Source of the DNA: Armatimonadota bacterium
Lineage (GTDB): Bacteria; Armatimonadota; Zipacnadia; JAUWAU01
DNA length: 64,000 nt
Direction of reading: 5' to 3'
NCBI GenBank assembly: GCA_030601885.1
Contig: JAUWAU010000014.1
Location: forward strand, 62,001 to 126,000
The notes beneath the pieces are model-generated. The model was given only the letters and a program-made list of their open reading frames with translations, had not been told where the DNA came from and did no database searches. Below, one piece after another: positions 61,480 to 64,000 of this stretch (its first letter is position 1; each line of letters opens with the position of its first letter). The translations under genes and the position numbers were made by a program.

Positions 61480-64000
61480 TCAGTCGTGCCCGGAAATGGC
61501 GATCCGCCACACCCCGAAACGGAGCTGCAGAACCACTTGCTGCCTCGCATTATCGTAGGAGAATCCTTCCGCAGTATCGTCAACGCGAACACTCGCCGGT
61601 TCGTGCGGACAATGCACTCTCACCGTGCCGGAGTGCGAGAGTTGCAGAGTGCCTCTGAACGTCCGCCCATTCGTACCCAAGGCCGCAGTCGCCACGGTTG
61701 TGCAGCCAAACAACTCGGTGCCCCTCACTGTGAGCCGCTTTGCGTTGTGGACAGCGAACCGTTCTACGAAGCCCTTGCCGTTTCGCGTTAGCGCGCACTT
61801 GGTCGCGTCCGTTTCGATTCCCTCATACGATATGCCGTCCTCGCCTAAAGCGAAGAGGACAGTGTCCGTGGTCCCGTTTCTCTTGAGAGTGAGGCCAATC
61901 GCGCCTTCACTGTCGATTCTCCGTATCGGCGGAATGGGCGCGGTCTCGCCGGCAATACGAGGGTACAGCACGGTCAGGAAGTTGACTCGGGAGAGTGTCT
62001 CTGCGGGATGTAGTTTGAGCATAGGATTCTTGTTCCGGTAGCCTTCGGGCGATGCCGTGTCACACGCGACGTGTTGGGGGGAAAGCATTCGCACGGCGAG
62101 ACGAGCCCCGTCGTTGTGCAAGGTTATCGAGCCAGCTTCGACCTCGGCCTCGGCAACGTCAGGGTGCAGAAGCCAGTCGAATCGGCTCGGCTTTGGTGCT
62201 ACCAGTTCGTCGAAGATCACGAAGTAGTCTGGCTTCATGAATACAACGTGTCGCAGGAACTTGGTCAGAAGCTTCGGGTAGGCCGTCGAGGCATCGCCGA
62301 CCACACAGTCGTAGTACGGGGACTCGATGAACTCGGCCAGGAAGCTGTCCGCCCCTCTGTTAGAGCCTTTGCCGTCCACGAGAATGGTATTGTGCTTCCA
62401 GGTTTCGTGCTCGCCCCAGCGCGTCTCGCGTGCCATGACCTTGTCGCCGACGTAAAGAGCGAACGCGTTGTCATCGTTATTCGTGTGGCCGCCAACATAG
62501 GGGCCGCAGACGAACGACATCAGCATGTTATTGTCGCCCCAGCCGCTCCTGAGCATGGCCCAGCCGATGTCTCGGAACTGGCAGGACGCGGATGGAAGGT
62601 CACCTGGGAACTTGGGCTTGACTGCCGGGTCGTACCAGATGAACCCATACGATGCGCCGCACCAAAACGGGTACGACGGCGGGCCATACCACTGCAAGTG
62701 TGAGTTCCTGTACTCCGATGCGAGTCTCAATGCAATATGATGGCCGCCGCTGTTGCTTCCGCCACTGGCGTCGTCGCCGAATACCGCGTGGGTCTTGCCG
62801 CCCGGACAGAGCGTGTACAACATGAAATGCCCGAGCTTGCGCAGACCGGGGTGATCGTACATGTCTATGCCCGTGACTCTCCTGAGCGCCTCGATGAAGT
62901 AGAGGCAGTGCGTCATCTCGTACTGACAGTACTCGACGCTTTCGCCCCAGCCGCCGTCGCGTCGTGTGGCGTCCAGGACGCCTTGCACGGCTTCGATGGC
63001 TTCGAGAAGCCAATGCTCGGCCTCGGGCACCTCGCCCAGCAGAGCTAACGCCGCCGCGCCCATGCTCCCAACGAGAATGGAGACGTTGTTCACCTGGAGG
63101 GTGCAAAGCCCGAGGCGATCCCACTCGTCGGTGAGAACGAGTTGTCCATACAGGAGGCGTGCCTCTCTGGCGAGGCGGTCGCGGACGATTTCGCGGTCCT
63201 CAGGCGAGAGATAATCGTGTAGGCAGTCGTAGCCAAACGAAGCCGCTGCCATGAATTCGCCTCTGCCCAAGCCGGCGCCGTGGTCTGTTCCGAGCGGCCC
63301 CCACTTGCACATAGCGAGAAGCCATTCTTTCGCCAAGTTCCCCGTCGCCTCGTCTTTCGACAGCGCGTAGGCGACGCTGAGTACCTCAATCGGCCTTCTG
63401 GCTTGCCGCACTGAGCGATGGGTGGCGCCTCGGTGTTCCATCACGGAGCCCGGTATGAAAAGCGGCTCCGCGGGCAACTTCGCTTTTGGCCACGACAGGA
63501 TGCTTTCCCAGAGCCGCGCGTGGGTGCCCTTCGCCTGTGCGCGCAGGCGCGGGATGTCCTTTTTGGTGAACAGGAGACGCGGGTGTCCCTTGACCAAGCA
63601 TCGTATCTTGGGGGCTCGTTGCTCCATCAGGCGCCGCGCTTCGCGCTCCGGTATCTCGACGACGCTGACATCGTCCCACCAGGCTGTCCCGCGCTTGCCA
63701 TCGGTGAGAAGCAGGCTTACCGACAACGTCTCAGCCGGCCTCTCGCTGGTGTCCTCGGCCTGTATCAGCTTTTCCAGAAGCGCCCACTGGCCATTTGGCG
63801 CACGGTGGTAGACCTTTTTGTATCTCTTGTAGTCGATGTACGAGCCTTTTTTGGGAAAGGTCTGGACGAGCAATTGGGCGCTCATGGGCTTCAAGCCCGA
63901 TGTCTTACAGTATGCGGTGACCTTGTAGAAGCTGCCGGGCTCCACGTTTATCTTCTGACTGACTGCGGCGAAGTCGTTTCCCCACATCTTCAGCGACTTG
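61480..64000 (-). CDS. heparinase II/III-like protein, start outside window
   Basis: At least 840 residues; the frame stays open to the right edge, so the start is off the window. The N-terminal visible part resembles a carbohydrate-binding sandwich (INVEPGSFYKVTAYCKTSGL, TAWWDDVSVVEI). From residue about 130 an alpha-toroid follows (HPRLLFTKKDIPRLRAQAKG, LSPEDREIVRDRLAREARLL, GGWGESVEYCQYEMTHCLYF), then the heparinase-type beta-sandwich (YVGGHTNNDDNAFALYVGDK, ETWKHNTILVDGKG). It is likely a secreted polysaccharide lyase; the catalytic Tyr/His cannot be fixed by eye. Confidence 0.85.
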   Translation of the reverse strand, partial: KSLKMWGNDFAAVSQKINVEPGSFYKVTAYCKTSGLKPMSAQLLVQTFPKKGSYIDYKRYKKVYHRAPNGQWALLEKLIQAEDTSERPAETLSVSLLLTDGKRGTAWWDDVSVVEIPEREARRLMEQRAPKIRCLVKGHPRLLFTKKDIPRLRAQAKGTHARLWESILSWPKAKLPAEPLFIPGSVMEHRGATHRSVRQARRPIEVLSVAYALSKDEATGNLAKEWLLAMCKWGPLGTDHGAGLGRGEFMAAASFGYDCLHDYLSPEDREIVRDRLAREARLLYGQLVLTDEWDRLGLCTLQVNNVSILVGSMGAAALALLGEVPEAEHWLLEAIEAVQGVLDATRRDGGWGESVEYCQYEMTHCLYFIEALRRVTGIDMYDHPGLRKLGHFMLYTLCPGGKTHAVFGDDASGGSNSGGHHIALRLASEYRNSHLQWYGPPSYPFWCGASYGFIWYDPAVKPKFPGDLPSASCQFRDIGWAMLRSGWGDNNMLMSFVCGPYVGGHTNNDDNAFALYVGDKVMARETRWGEHETWKHNTILVDGKGSNRGADSFLAEFIESPYYDCVVGDASTAYPKLLTKFLRHVVFMKPDYFVIFDELVAPKPSRFDWLLHPDVAEAEVEAGSITLHNDGARLAVRMLSPQHVACDTASPEGYRNKNPMLKLHPAETLSRVNFLTVLYPRIAGETAPIPPIRRIDSEGAIGLTLKRNGTTDTVLFALGEDGISYEGIETDATKCALTRNGKGFVERFAVHNAKRLTVRGTELFGCTTVATAALGTNGRTFRGTLQLSHSGTVRVHCPHEPASVRVDDTAEGFSYDNARQQVVLQLRFGVWRIAISGHD

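Noticed and set aside
1..64000. tRNA, rRNA and CRISPR arrays
   Set aside because: I looked for T-loop GTTCRA words in stem context, rRNA core words and regularly spaced repeats and found none that hold up.

Overview
The window is GC-rich (most coding regions clearly above 60% by eye) and belongs to a bacterium that carries several unusual polysaccharide- and sulfate-ester-handling genes. It has two Tat-exported sulfatases, GH123/DUF4091-type proteins, a YetA/rhamnogalacturonan-lyase-like protein, a heparinase-like protein, Gfo/Idh/MocA and sugar-epimerase genes, two UroD-like proteins, an H-X9-DG pseudopilin-like protein, a DUF5107 protein and three large TPR proteins. This mix is typical of uncultured Planctomycetota, Armatimonadota, Hydrogenedentota or similar lineages. 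That placement is inference from gene content; there is no rRNA, tRNA or CRISPR array in the window to anchor it.

Layout. 0-9.8 kb: a cut-off LamG/transglutaminase protein, a Gfo/Idh/MocA oxidoreductase, three TPR proteins around a sugar epimerase, then thioredoxin reductase followed by two tiny single-pass membrane ORFs. 10-16.7 kb: a membrane protein, a hairpin-dense intergenic block, a secreted CBM9-like protein, an esterase, an N-acyltransferase, a DUF502 membrane protein and a UroD-like enzyme. 16.7-19.2 kb: a 126-bp palindromic mobile repeat fused to the gene borders, and a PHP-domain protein that seems to start at ATT. 19.2-21.4 kb: a toxin-antitoxin-like module (HEXXH peptidase, zinc/HTH regulator, small protein) with a consensus promoter and an operator palindrome; it appears to have replaced the middle of an alpha-glucuronidase gene. 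21.5-24.6 kb: a DegT aminotransferase, an iron-sulfur-flavoprotein-like reductase and tryptophanyl-tRNA synthetase.

24.8-29.5 kb is the most interesting region: a five-gene operon encoding two unrecognised proteins, a GHKL ATPase, a small multi-pass membrane protein and an MTH538/ThsB-type TIR protein, under a consensus promoter flanked by an inverted repeat. I read it as a candidate anti-phage or stress-response system that does not match a complete system I know; no ThsA-like NADase is present.

29.9-51 kb: pseudopilin-like protein, PurL with a structured in-frame insertion, sulfatase, UroD-like protein, DUF5107 protein, a 1343-residue lyase-like secreted protein, an MFS transporter, a secreted toroid-like protein, a second sulfatase, and a two-gene unit of a cobalamin-binding protein and an opine-dehydrogenase-like enzyme. 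51-54.9 kb is a mobile-element scar zone: an IS630 element with a frameshifted transposase, an Asp/Glu racemase, remnants of DegT and other genes, and a 5'-truncated IS256 transposase that seems to cut a DUF362-like gene. 54.9-64 kb: a minus-strand set of secreted FG-GAP, GH123-like and heparinase-like proteins, probably a glycan-degradation locus.

Several short palindromic repeats recur, some lying in frame inside genes, so this genome appears to carry active or recently active small repeats.
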